A stretch of DNA of 64,000 nt from contig NZ_LNZC01000031.1 of NCBI RefSeq assembly GCF_001467535.1, positions 65,730-129,729 on the forward strand, read 5' to 3'. The DNA is from Legionella worsleiensis (GTDB taxonomy: Bacteria > Pseudomonadota > Gammaproteobacteria > Legionellales > Legionellaceae). A model generated the notes under the pieces. That model had not been told where the DNA came from, ran no database searches, and was given only the letters and a program-made list of their open reading frames with translations. Numbering within the stretch: position 1 is the first letter of the stretch; each line of letters begins with the position of its first letter. Below are positions 55,484 to 64,000 of the stretch, piece by piece. A program made the position numbers and the translations under genes.

Positions 55484-56359
55484 ATGAAAGGAATTATCCT
55501 GGCGGGTGGCTCTGGAACGAGACTTCATCCCCTTACAAAAGCCATTAGCAAACACATCATTCCAGTTTACGATAAACCAATGATTTATTATGCCATTTCT
55601 ACCTTGATGCTGGCTGATATTCGGGAAATACTGATCATTTCCACCCAAGAGCATCTTCCCCTGTATCAATTATTATTGGGGGATGGTTCGCAATGGGGTA
55701 TCTCTTTTTCGTACGTTATTCAAAATGAACCTAAAGGGATTGCAGAAGCATTTCTTTTAGGCGAGAGTTTTATTGGAACTGATTCTGTTTGTCTGGTTTT
55801 AGGTGACAATATTCACCAGGGTAGAGGGCTATCTGAATTATTAAAAAACGCCAAAAATAATTTAAATGGAGCCACAGTATTTGCCTATTATGTAGACAAA
55901 CCGCAGGCTTATGGCGTTGTTGAGTTTAACGACAAAAAACAAGCCATTTCAATAGTAGAAAAACCTGTGGAACCTAAGTCGAATTATGCGGTTACGGGTC
56001 TGTATTTTTATGATAATCAGGTTATAGAAGTTGCCAGGAATTTAAAACCTTCTGGACGAGGTGAGCTGGAAATCACCGATGTTAATCAGTTTTATTTGTA
56101 TGAAAATAAATTGGATGTTCAGGTATTGGGTCGAGGATTTGTATGGCTGGATATGGGAACACCAGAAACGCTATTGTCAGCGAGTAATTACATTCAGACT
56201 ATAGAGCAGCGTCAGGGATTAAAAATTGGCTGTCCTGAAGAAATTGCCTGGCGTATGAACTTTATCAGTGATGAGGAACTGTTACTGCGGGCAAAGGAAC
56301 TCAACAAAAGCAGTTATGGACAATATCTCTCAGGCTTATTAAATCATCAACGTTTTTAA
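55484..56359 (+). CDS. rmlA: Glucose-1-phosphate thymidylyltransferase
   Basis: First step of dTDP-L-rhamnose synthesis, making dTDP-glucose. 291 aa, normal length. Motifs: ILAGGSGTRLHPLTKAISKH, PVYDKPMIYYAISTLML, VLGDNIHQGRGLSE, VEKPVEPKSNYAVTGLYFYD and GRGFVWLDMGTPETL. The other three rml genes lie 2.7-5.1 kb upstream, separated by the beta-helix gene and pgi. Confidence 0.96.
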   Translation: MKGIILAGGSGTRLHPLTKAISKHIIPVYDKPMIYYAISTLMLADIREILIISTQEHLPLYQLLLGDGSQWGISFSYVIQNEPKGIAEAFLLGESFIGTDSVCLVLGDNIHQGRGLSELLKNAKNNLNGATVFAYYVDKPQAYGVVEFNDKKQAISIVEKPVEPKSNYAVTGLYFYDNQVIEVARNLKPSGRGELEITDVNQFYLYENKLDVQVLGRGFVWLDMGTPETLLSASNYIQTIEQRQGLKIGCPEEIAWRMNFISDEELLLRAKELNKSSYGQYLSGLLNHQRF

Positions 56360-56376
56360 TTCATTTAGGTACGATA

Positions 56377-57336
56377 GTGTCCAAAATTTTAATCACAGGT
56401 GCAACAGGATTTATAGGTCGGAGTCTGGTTCCGGCTCTGGTTGCTGCAGGGCATGATATTCGTTGTGCCGTTTGGCAAAAAGTAGATGGTCTGAATGCGG
56501 AACAAATTGTAATAAATAAACTGGAAGAGAAAATTGATTGGTCAGCGGCACTTGATGGTGTAGACATTGTGATTCATCTTGCTGCCAGAGTGCACATTAT
56601 GAAGGAAAATGCTCAATCTTCCCTGCAAGAGTATTGTAAGGTAAACAGTATTGCTACCAAAAATTTTGCAGAACAGGCAGCTCGACACCATGTGAAACGT
56701 TTTATATTTTTGAGTTCCATCAAGGTTAATGGTGAATTTACGCCGCCTTTATTGCCTTTTAGTGAGCAAAGTGATGTTCAACCTGAAGATCCTTATGCAA
56801 AAAGTAAATTATATGCAGAGCAGTATTTACAGGAGATCAGCCAGCGAACTGGTATGGAGACAGTCATTCTAAGGCCTCCTTTGGTTTATGGGCCGGGTGT
56901 CAAAGCTAATTTTTTAAAAATGCTACATATGATTAAAAAAGGATGGCCTCTACCTTTTGGTAAAGTTGCCAATAAACGAAGTTTCATTTACATAGATAAT
57001 CTGATCTCTGCAATAGTTGCTGTAATGGATCATCCCAATGCGGCTAATCAGTTGTTCCTCGTTGCTGATAATGATGCCTGGTCATTGACTGAGTTGTTGA
57101 CAATTCTCTCGCAAGGGATGAATGTTCAGTTAAAATTGCTTAATATACCTGTAGCGTTTCTTATTTTTTTCTTTAAATTAATTGGATTTAACAATCTAAA
57201 TTTACGTTTGTTTCGTTCTTTGGAAGTTAGTAATAATAAAATTAAGTCTCAATTGGGATGGATGCCTCCGGTTACATCACAAGAAGGGTTGAAGATAACT
57301 GCAGCATGGTATCAATATGATCATAATTCTAAGTAG
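56377..57336 (+). CDS. NAD-dependent epimerase/reductase, probably UDP-QuiNAc 4-reductase (WbpV-like)
   Basis: 319 aa extended SDR. ILITGATGFIGRSLVPALVA at the N terminus, HLAARVHIMKENAQSS, FLSSIKVNGEFT and the YAKSKLYAE Tyr/Lys pair. VHIM and KVNGE are typical of the WbpV/GalE-like branch found next to WbpL/WecA-type transferases, and the L. pneumophila LPS core contains QuiNAc, so it may reduce UDP-4-keto-6-deoxy-GlcNAc. UDP-hexose 4-epimerase is the alternative. The start is GTG 56377. It overlaps the next gene by 20 bp. Confidence 0.82.
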   Translation: MSKILITGATGFIGRSLVPALVAAGHDIRCAVWQKVDGLNAEQIVINKLEEKIDWSAALDGVDIVIHLAARVHIMKENAQSSLQEYCKVNSIATKNFAEQAARHHVKRFIFLSSIKVNGEFTPPLLPFSEQSDVQPEDPYAKSKLYAEQYLQEISQRTGMETVILRPPLVYGPGVKANFLKMLHMIKKGWPLPFGKVANKRSFIYIDNLISAIVAVMDHPNAANQLFLVADNDAWSLTELLTILSQGMNVQLKLLNIPVAFLIFFFKLIGFNNLNLRLFRSLEVSNNKIKSQLGWMPPVTSQEGLKITAAWYQYDHNSK

Positions 57337-58327
57337 CATTTTTTTGCTTTCTTATGCCTGTACCCGATTATTTTGCACATTGGCGCAAAATTCAAAACTC
57401 ATAGACAGACCCAACGACCGAACCCTGCATCTCGAACCTACTGTTCGTGGAGGGGGTGTGGTTTTTATTGCTTTGGCTCTACTGAGCATTCCCTTTTTGT
57501 GTTACATCAATGCCACTTCTTTCGGAGATTGGGCGGGGTTGCTCATTGGTGTGATCCTTATAGCGGTAATCAGTTTTTTAGATGATTTGTATCATTTATC
57601 AGTAACCGTTCGTTTCGCTGTACAATGCGTTGTTGCACTAATTGTTTCGCTATTTTTACGGCCTGAACACCTCGATTTTATTTTTTTCTCAATAAGTAAT
57701 GGATATGTAATATCTGTTTTTATTTTCTTTGTGGTGATCTGGGCCATCAATCATTTTAATTTTATGGATGGGTTGGATGGCTTTTGCGCTTTGCAGGCCA
57801 TTTTTTTGCTGGCATGCTATGCGACTTTTTTTTATTGTTATCAAGCTGCGGTTTATCAGGATTTCTGTTTTATTTTAATGATGGGTTTATTCGCTTTTCT
57901 GGTATTTAATTTCCCTCCTGCCAAATTATTTATGGGTGATGTAGGTAGTGCATCATTAGGGCTCATTATTTTTTCTTTGGCATTGCTGGGACAGCAAAAA
58001 TATCAGATTCCCATAGGGTATTGGTTTGTGTTAAACGGTTTGTTTCTTTTTGATTCGACAATTACTTTGCTCCGCAGGATAGCTAACAAAGAACAATGGT
58101 TTGCTCCTCACAGAAAGCATGCTTATCAAAGACTAAAGCAATACGGCATGGATACCCGTTTCATTCTACTAGGGCAGTTGATAATCAATAGTATTGCAGG
58201 ATTTCTGGTTTTTTATACTTTAAATCACCTAATAAACAGCGTTGTCGTGGTAGGTGCGGTATTGTTTTTACTGATTGCGGTTTATTGTGCTGTTGAAAAA
58301 ATATACCCAATGAATCAACGCAGTTGA
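57317..58327 (+). CDS. Undecaprenyl-phosphate sugar-1-phosphate transferase (WecA/WbpL family)
   Basis: Polytopic inner-membrane protein of glycosyltransferase family 4 (MraY/WecA), 336 aa, about 10 helices. Catalytic motifs: DRPNDRTLHLEPTVRGGG, FLDDLYHLSVTVRF, NHFNFMDGLDGFCALQ, KLFMGDVGSASLGLI and the cytoplasmic APHRKHAYQRLKQYG. It starts O-chain or core synthesis by loading GlcNAc- or QuiNAc-1-phosphate on undecaprenyl phosphate. Coupled to the preceding reductase by overlap. It converges with the SGNH gene, with only about 50 bp between them. Confidence 0.92.
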   Translation: MIIILSSIFLLSYACTRLFCTLAQNSKLIDRPNDRTLHLEPTVRGGGVVFIALALLSIPFLCYINATSFGDWAGLLIGVILIAVISFLDDLYHLSVTVRFAVQCVVALIVSLFLRPEHLDFIFFSISNGYVISVFIFFVVIWAINHFNFMDGLDGFCALQAIFLLACYATFFYCYQAAVYQDFCFILMMGLFAFLVFNFPPAKLFMGDVGSASLGLIIFSLALLGQQKYQIPIGYWFVLNGLFLFDSTITLLRRIANKEQWFAPHRKHAYQRLKQYGMDTRFILLGQLIINSIAGFLVFYTLNHLINSVVVVGAVLFLLIAVYCAVEKIYPMNQRS

Positions 58328-58376
58328 GCAAATAACCAGTATTTTAAATTACATCCTTGCCGTCTCTTGTGAATTA

Positions 58377-59612
58377 TCAACTGGTTTTTGCTGTTACATT
58401 TAAGTTCTCTGCTAACTCACTGACATCGCTAATATGTTCTTTTTCCCAGCGAGATAAATCTGCTCTGTTGCGCTGTAATTCTGTTTGAATATTATTCGGT
58501 GTCAGGCGAACAAAGAAATTGGTGATTTTAGATTTCTTTGTTGTGTTGCATATGGCTTCCAGAATCAGATTGCCCAGATCATTTTTGAAATGGTAGGGGT
58601 CCCAAAACCAACGCATGGTCGTTTCTACATCGTTTTTTTCGGGTAGTTTTTCGGTAGTGATGGCATTAATTTTATTAAACCCCCATAATTCAACGGGAGC
58701 ATTGGAATACTTTTTGTTGTGGACGTCAATAATATTCACCAGCTCTTCCTGCCATTGCTCATACTGAGTCCATAAACCCAGTTGTTTATAAGTTTCCAAA
58801 AGTCGAATATGCTCAGGTGCAATAACCACAATAAGCTGAGTATTGTTTTGTTCACAAACAGTAATGATGTTTTTCATGTACTGTAATGTATCAATTTGTT
58901 TTTCTTTGTTAACGAAATCAAATAATTCTTGGGGTAGGGGTAATAGTGAGGATTTGTTAAAGCGTTCTGTATATAAGAAATTATTTTTATAACCTTTTAA
59001 TTGATTGACCTGATCTTCTCGGTAATCAAGAACTAATTGACCGTTGCTTTGGAATGCATTTTTTTTGTTTTGGTTGTTTACGGTTTCCCAGCTTGCCTTT
59101 ATGGCATCATAGGAAAGCAGGGTAGTAAAGACCTTATTAAGAGCAAGAGGATTCGTATTTCCTTGCGCATCTACTTTTAAAAGCGATTCATCAAAATCAT
59201 CTCTATTGTCTATGTAGGCATTAAACATGAAAAAATTAACAGTAAGAATCACTTTTTTTACAGGTTTAACTGATTGAGCGTGTTGCAGATAACGCATTAC
59301 CTCATAAATATTTGCTCCACTCAAACCGAGATTATAGACTTTTGAATTATTCCAGGCTGGAAATTGTGGACTTAATCCAGTTTCTGCGGTTGATGAACCA
59401 AGGATTAGAATATCGGGTTTAATCCATTCAACTGCTATTGCTTTTGCCAAACGAAGATGGCTGGTTACCAAAGGTTTTTGGCTGAATTGTTTGATGGGGA
59501 GCGATTGGTAAATATTATAAGGATTAACCAACCAGTTTAATAAAATAATAATGAAGCAGAGTAAGGCAAAAAATACGAAGTAGTGTATTGCGAATTTTTT
59601 AAAGTAATTCAA
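58377..59612 (-). CDS. SGNH-fold periplasmic partner of the MBOAT acyltransferase (AlgJ/AlgX-like)
   Basis: 411 aa with one N-terminal membrane anchor (FVFFALLCFIIILLNWLV). DILILGSSTAETGLSP carries the SGNH nucleophile serine, GLSGANIYEVMRYL the glycine/asparagine block and FWDPYHFKNDLG the catalytic Asp/His. Such proteins take the acyl group brought across by an MBOAT protein and place it on a sugar. It lies 11 bp after the MBOAT gene in the same operon, which supports that role. Confidence 0.82.
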   Translation of the reverse strand: MNYFKKFAIHYFVFFALLCFIIILLNWLVNPYNIYQSLPIKQFSQKPLVTSHLRLAKAIAVEWIKPDILILGSSTAETGLSPQFPAWNNSKVYNLGLSGANIYEVMRYLQHAQSVKPVKKVILTVNFFMFNAYIDNRDDFDESLLKVDAQGNTNPLALNKVFTTLLSYDAIKASWETVNNQNKKNAFQSNGQLVLDYREDQVNQLKGYKNNFLYTERFNKSSLLPLPQELFDFVNKEKQIDTLQYMKNIITVCEQNNTQLIVVIAPEHIRLLETYKQLGLWTQYEQWQEELVNIIDVHNKKYSNAPVELWGFNKINAITTEKLPEKNDVETTMRWFWDPYHFKNDLGNLILEAICNTTKKSKITNFFVRLTPNNIQTELQRNRADLSRWEKEHISDVSELAENLNVTAKTS

Positions 59613-59623
59613 TTGAGTTAATC

Positions 59624-61102
59624 CTAGAATTTATAGTACAAAAATTCACTTATATGGCCAAAAGCCAACAAAGAAAGCACGGTCATTAGAGCACAAAGAG
59701 CTGCAGTAAATGCATTAGGTTTCCATTGCACTGGTTTAAAGCGATAAGGCTCGATTTCACCCGGGTACGTTTCTAAAGCCGGCTTGTATTGGTACAGTAA
59801 TTGTTGTGAATTAGGAGCAAAAAACACAATAAAACCGGTAGTACCTAAAAGAATGATTAAGTGATGCAAGGTTGAGGCGTTATACAGAGTACTCGCCAAT
59901 GAAAAATGAAGCGACATCATGGCTTTTAATATGTGGTGGCTGGTTGTGAAGGATTCTGCCCTGAAAAATATCCAGGCAAAAGTTACAGCCAGGAATGTTA
60001 GCGTTCGTGCCAGTAGTTTTGAAATCAAGAGATTATGGGTAAGGAAAGATCCTGAAACACTTTTTTTAACGGACAACCATAAATGATTTATCATTAAGAA
60101 CATGCCATGCAACATGCCCCAGATAATAAAAGTCCAAGCTGCACCGTGCCAGATACCGCCGATGATCATGGTAATTAGCAAGTTAGTATAGCGTTTTATG
60201 GAGCCCTTGCGATTACCTCCCAGCGGAATATAAATGTAATCTCTTAAAAACCGTGACAGTGTCATATGCCAACGTCGCCAGAATTCACTAATATTTGCAG
60301 CTTTGTAGGGTGAATTAAAATTCAGGGGAAACATGATGCCAAAGACACGTGCCAGTCCTATCGCCATGTCGGAATAACCGGAAAAATCAAAATAAAGCTG
60401 GAAGGTATAAGCAAGAGTCCCACACCATGCCTCCAAACAGGTTACAGGACCCTTTGACGCCGCATCAAACAAGGTGTTGGCATAAGGGGCTAAAGAATCA
60501 GCAATCATGGTTTTTTTGAATAAGCCTATGGAAAACAAAGTCAGACCCACAGCAATATTTTCCCAGTTGAGCAAATTTTTTTGCTTAAATTGCGGCATTA
60601 TTTCTTTATGATGGAGTATTGGTCCCGCCATTAAATGAGGAAAAAAGGTAACAAAAAGTCCATAATTTTCTATTTTGGGCACAGGGATTTCTTTGCGATA
60701 ACAATCAGTGAGATAAGCTATCTGCGTAAATGTGAAGAAGGATATACCTAAAGGTAAATCTCCATCCAGTAATTCTATGGGTTGATTAAACAGTAAAGAG
60801 ATATTGGATAGCAAAAATGAACTGTACTTAAAGTAAGTAAGTAGTGCGAGATTACCAGTTACACCCACACAGTAGAACCATCGATTGTTCCAGTTCATTA
60901 ATAGGCTGATACAGTAGTTAAATGCAATCGAAGCCAAGAGTAATGGCAGATATACCGGGTTCCAATAACCATAAAACACTACGGAAACAATAAAAAGATA
61001 GAGTATGGAGTACGTTCCTTTGAATACGGTTTGTAAAATAAAAAACAGAATGAAGGTAACAGGTAAAAAAATAAATAAAAAAGAGTAGGAGTTAAAAAGC
61101 AT
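59624..61102 (-). CDS. MBOAT-family O-acyltransferase (AlgI/DltB-like)
   Basis: 492 aa, about 10-12 membrane helices. The conserved MBOAT histidine is in IGGIWHGAAWTFIIWG, preceded by NISEFWRRWHMTLSRFLRDYIYIPLGGN with the second histidine. AYTFQLYFDFSGYSDMAIGLARVFG is typical of AlgI. It moves acetyl (or other acyl) groups across the inner membrane to an extracytoplasmic acceptor. Next to LPS genes, the acceptor is likely O-chain or core sugar; L. pneumophila legionaminic acid is known to be 8-O-acetylated, although by another gene in serogroup 1. First gene of a two-gene operon. Confidence 0.9.
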   Translation of the reverse strand: MLFNSYSFLFIFLPVTFILFFILQTVFKGTYSILYLFIVSVVFYGYWNPVYLPLLLASIAFNYCISLLMNWNNRWFYCVGVTGNLALLTYFKYSSFLLSNISLLFNQPIELLDGDLPLGISFFTFTQIAYLTDCYRKEIPVPKIENYGLFVTFFPHLMAGPILHHKEIMPQFKQKNLLNWENIAVGLTLFSIGLFKKTMIADSLAPYANTLFDAASKGPVTCLEAWCGTLAYTFQLYFDFSGYSDMAIGLARVFGIMFPLNFNSPYKAANISEFWRRWHMTLSRFLRDYIYIPLGGNRKGSIKRYTNLLITMIIGGIWHGAAWTFIIWGMLHGMFLMINHLWLSVKKSVSGSFLTHNLLISKLLARTLTFLAVTFAWIFFRAESFTTSHHILKAMMSLHFSLASTLYNASTLHHLIILLGTTGFIVFFAPNSQQLLYQYKPALETYPGEIEPYRFKPVQWKPNAFTAALCALMTVLSLLAFGHISEFLYYKF

Positions 61103-61313
61103 TAATTTAAATAATTCCGATTAGTGGCACTTGAAACTGATGATTATACAGGGTTGTACTACCAATACAAAGTATGCATCGCTGAAAGAAAAAGAACACT
61201 ATTGTGCTTGGCAATGTTCGATTTTAGCCGTCTTTACAATGAGTTAAATTCGTGAAATCATGCCATCAGTTTAGGGAGTTAATCACGACACAGGACTTAA
61301 GAATAATTCAAAA

Positions 61314-63005
61314 ATGGACTCTAAAACAAAAATACTATTTGTCTCGCAGCGTTTATCTGATTTTGTTGAAATGCGCAGGGCTGCGGTTAGTTTAAAAAAA
61401 TACGGCTACCACTGTATTATGCTTTTTTGTGGGGTTGGTTCTCAGGTTCATGATGATATCGTTATTCAGGAAATAAAAAAAAGCATGGATGCTGGTGAGA
61501 TCGATGACAAAATAATTTTCAACGAGATTTCAATTAATTCCAATACTATTGTTCAGAAAATAGTGCGTTTTTTTAATTTTAACCGATTGGAATCAGAACC
61601 TTTAAGGCTCTGTGATACCAAATTGCAATCCCTTAAAGAATCAAATACTGCAAACCAGACACAACAAACCGAAAGTAAGCCATTGCTATGGTATAAAAAA
61701 CTTCGAGTTGTGCGATATGCGCATAAAAAATACATCTCTGATTTTAAGGATAGTCATGATAAATACAAAGAGGTGCATTTTTTTCGCAGAGTGGTGCATT
61801 ATATTAAAGCAAAAATAATACTAAGAATTAAGATGAGGATGGTTAGTGCTGTAACTTATCTTAATCAATTATTTTTTTCTTCCTATTATGTTATTCCGCT
61901 AAGCTATAAAGTCAACTATAAACGTTTTTGTGAAATTCTAACCAGGTATCAGATTAACTTAATCATATTACCCGAAGATGTGGTTGGAAAAATAAGCCCG
62001 GTACTCATAAAAGCGGGTCATAATCAGCATATTCCTAGTATGGTGCTGCCTTATACTATCTGTAATCAAACAGAAGCCTTTCAGGCGCTTAAGAAACGAG
62101 ATGAGTTGAGCGTACACAGTAAATTGATTAATAAGGTTCTGGGAATTCTTTTTAAATCCTGGGTTATGAAAGACAGTGATCACGCTGTACTGCGTCTTCC
62201 TGCCGAGCATGTTCTTGGTCATTTGTTAATTCGCAGTTCTCCCCCTGATCCATGGATGATGAATAGTGGTTTTGCCAATATTATTGCGATCGAGAATGAA
62301 CAAATGTTTGAATACTATCGCAAGAGTGGTATCCCAGCTTCAAAAATGAAAATTACAGGGGCATGTTATGACGATAATTTGGCGAGCTTTTATTTGGACA
62401 AAGAAAATCAGCGTGCCAAATTATATAAGCAGTTAAACATAGTTAGCCAAAAGCCATTATTTTTAATTGGCGGTTTTCCCAATCAACTTCTGGGCAATCC
62501 TCCTGGGTTTGATTTTAAAGACAACGAAGAAGCAGTCGATTTTATCACTGAATGTATTGATGAATTTAGAACAGATTATGAATTGCTTTTTCGACCACAT
62601 CCTAATTATCAGGAACTGGCGGAATTATTTGCGCAAAAAAAAATTACTATTACACATATCGATACGGCACAATTAGTCGCTTTATCAGACGTTTATCTGG
62701 CCTTTGCTTCATCAACAATACGCTGGGCTATTTCTTGTGGCGTGCCAACCATTAATTACGATATGTTTTATTATGATTTTTCCGATTATAAACATGTTAA
62801 TGGTGTGCTTAATGTATGTACCAAAGAGGAATTTAAAACAGCGGTTCAACGCATAAGTAATCCTCAAGAATATTTAATTTTAAAAAATTATTTAAATGAG
62901 GAAAAAATACAATGGGGTCATCTGGATGGTCAATCCGTTCATCGAATCAATGGATTGGTCAAAGAGTTGGTGCAACTAAAAAAAGTTCGTCGTAAGGCGT
63001 CTTGA
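61314..63005 (+). CDS. Putative glycosyltransferase of unassigned family, paralog of the protein at 48.8 kb
   Basis: 563 aa. The N-terminal ILFVSQRLSDFVEMRRAA and C-terminal YELLFRPHPNYQELAELF, VALSDVYLAFASSTIRWAIS and CGVPTINYDMFYYDFSDY suggest a GT-B fold, aligned end to end with the 48.8-kb protein (for example PWMMNSG/PWLLNSG and LYKQLN/LYKKLN). A basic middle (about 125-190) with hydrophobic patches replaces the membrane-like stretch of its paralog. It is divergent from the MBOAT operon and followed 20 bp later by a sugar dehydrogenase gene. No known family is certain. Confidence 0.65.
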   Translation: MDSKTKILFVSQRLSDFVEMRRAAVSLKKYGYHCIMLFCGVGSQVHDDIVIQEIKKSMDAGEIDDKIIFNEISINSNTIVQKIVRFFNFNRLESEPLRLCDTKLQSLKESNTANQTQQTESKPLLWYKKLRVVRYAHKKYISDFKDSHDKYKEVHFFRRVVHYIKAKIILRIKMRMVSAVTYLNQLFFSSYYVIPLSYKVNYKRFCEILTRYQINLIILPEDVVGKISPVLIKAGHNQHIPSMVLPYTICNQTEAFQALKKRDELSVHSKLINKVLGILFKSWVMKDSDHAVLRLPAEHVLGHLLIRSSPPDPWMMNSGFANIIAIENEQMFEYYRKSGIPASKMKITGACYDDNLASFYLDKENQRAKLYKQLNIVSQKPLFLIGGFPNQLLGNPPGFDFKDNEEAVDFITECIDEFRTDYELLFRPHPNYQELAELFAQKKITITHIDTAQLVALSDVYLAFASSTIRWAISCGVPTINYDMFYYDFSDYKHVNGVLNVCTKEEFKTAVQRISNPQEYLILKNYLNEEKIQWGHLDGQSVHRINGLVKELVQLKKVRRKAS

Positions 63006-63025
63006 GTTTATCAGAAAGGTAGATT

Positions 63026-63973
63026 ATGAACGAGTTAAACATAGCGGTTATTGGTGCGGGAAAAATGGGACGAGAGCACATCAAGGCATTTCAGGCAATT
63101 GAAGGTGTTAACGTTACTGGTTTATTAAGCAGAACCCTTGAGAAAGCACACGCTTTAGCAAAAGAATTTAATATCCCCTGTGTTGCACAATCTGTAGATG
63201 AATTGCATCAAAAGTCACAGGCTGATTTGGTCGTTGTTGCTGTTCCAGAACTTGAGGCAAATCAGGTTGCTAAACACTGTTTTCAATATCAATGGGCTGT
63301 TTTACTCGAAAAGCCGGCTGGTTATGATTTGAAAGATGCTTATGATATTGCAGAGGCTGCATTAACTACAAACAAGCCAGTATATGTAGGTTTGAATCGA
63401 CGTTTTTATGCCAGCGCAATGACTATTCTGGATGATTTAAATTCTCGACAGGATGACTGCAGATACATTCATATTCAGGATCAACAAAGTTACACAGAAG
63501 CACGTGCTTGTAATCACCCGGAAGAAGTTGTCCAAAAATTTATGTATGCCAATTCAATTCATACCATAGACCTGATTCGTTATTTTGCCCGTGGCGGCGT
63601 CACTAAAGTGGTGCCCATACTTCCCTGGAAAAAGGAAGAAACTCAAATTTTCATGAGTTATGTTGAGTTTGATAGTGGAGATAAAGCACTGTATGAGTGC
63701 ATATGGAAAGGGCCAGGTCCATGGGCTTGTGCTGTTAGTACTCCACATAAACGTTGGACCATGCAGCCACTGGAACAAGCCAGGTATCAGAATATAAACG
63801 AGCGTGTGGTGCATGATGCTGCTTTAGACGATGCAGACAGGCAATATAAAGCCGGTTTTTACAAACAGGCAGTTGAAGTATGCAACGGTATTCGTGGATT
63901 ACCCAGCAAGGCGATCACCATAAATGACAGTCTTAAAACCATGGAGTTAATTCATCAGATGTATGGCGTTTAA
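63026..63973 (+). CDS. Gfo/Idh/MocA family oxidoreductase
   Basis: 315 aa. The NAD(P)-binding N terminus IAVIGAGKMGREHIKAFQAI, the EKP motif in VLLEKPAGYDL and YVGLNRRFYASA are family features; the C-terminal part (GDKALYECIWKGPGPW) is the beta-sheet substrate domain. Such enzymes oxidise or reduce sugars or sugar nucleotides (WbpB, for instance), so a role in making an LPS sugar is likely. AAAGG precedes the ATG. Its partner genes probably lie beyond the right edge. Confidence 0.88.
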   Translation: MNELNIAVIGAGKMGREHIKAFQAIEGVNVTGLLSRTLEKAHALAKEFNIPCVAQSVDELHQKSQADLVVVAVPELEANQVAKHCFQYQWAVLLEKPAGYDLKDAYDIAEAALTTNKPVYVGLNRRFYASAMTILDDLNSRQDDCRYIHIQDQQSYTEARACNHPEEVVQKFMYANSIHTIDLIRYFARGGVTKVVPILPWKKEETQIFMSYVEFDSGDKALYECIWKGPGPWACAVSTPHKRWTMQPLEQARYQNINERVVHDAALDDADRQYKAGFYKQAVEVCNGIRGLPSKAITINDSLKTMELIHQMYGV

Positions 63974-63983
63974 TTTCATTAAG

Positions 63984-63999
63984 ATCAGGTTATCCTGAT
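63984..63999 (+). terminator. Hairpin at the right edge, possible terminator
   Basis: Perfect 6-bp stem atcagg / cctgat with a 4-nt loop ttat, 11 bp after the oxidoreductase stop codon. The window ends before any T-run could be seen. Confidence 0.35.
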
Positions 64000-64000
64000 G

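Noticed and set aside
58377-61102. Alginate acetylation genes (algI/algJ)
   Set aside because: No alginate polymerase or GDP-mannuronate genes are present; the pair lies in LPS genes.

Overview
The window looks like chromosome of a Legionella species close to L. pneumophila. The grounds are an AT-rich gammaproteobacterial gene set, a complete nonulosonate cassette of the legionaminic-acid type with an N-acetyl-sugar amidotransferase and HisF/HisH-like partners, an ABC-exported LPS O-chain locus, and proteins typical of Dot/Icm-effector-rich genomes (an LRR protein and a Sel1-repeat/lipase fusion). The genus call rests on gene content and recognised protein families, not on a search.

Layout. 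1-5.9 kb: the 3' part of a giant RTX type I-secreted protein with five near-identical 107-residue repeats. 6-13 kb (+): WrbA, two tandem exonuclease III paralogs, ribosomal protein L31, malic enzyme and two tandem MFS transporters. 13-17.5 kb: a divergent pair, an LRR membrane protein (-) and a Sel1-lipase (+). 17.7-27.6 kb (-): a transglutaminase-like protein, Dam-type methylase, two tandem TyrP-like permeases, an OmpA-like lipoprotein, a small membrane protein, and a compact operon (alpha/beta hydrolase, GTP cyclohydrolase II-like URC1, DUF1688/URC4, uracil phosphoribosyltransferase) that matches the URC route of uracil breakdown. 27.7-38.5 kb: housekeeping genes (dnaB, alr, lipA) mixed with small envelope proteins, a CBS protein, a thioredoxin/DsbD-like fusion, a cytosolic diguanylate cyclase and a methyltransferase.

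38.6-64 kb is the LPS O-chain locus. The tightly overlapping genes amidotransferase-hisF2-hisH2-neuA-neuB-neuC-neuD-aminotransferase make, amidinate and CMP-activate legionaminic acid. Wzm/Wzt export the chain. rmlC-D-B plus rmlA supply dTDP-rhamnose, with pgi inserted between them. A 4-reductase/epimerase and a WecA-like transferase start the chain on undecaprenyl phosphate, and an opposed MBOAT + SGNH pair probably O-acylates sugars. Two long paralogous proteins flanking these genes look like unassigned glycosyltransferases.

The most unusual non-coding signal is a family of palindromic elements at 8.3, 13.0, 32.6 and 37.2 kb. They have a conserved layout (outer acgt, variable stem, 5-nt loop, inner atcca), and the longest copy carries a decayed GIY-YIG endonuclease gene between its inverted hairpins. 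This suggests a nuclease-linked mobile element and its shrunken derivatives. A separate inverted repeat lies at 34.0 kb, and an IS630-type transposase fragment lies at 13.2 kb.
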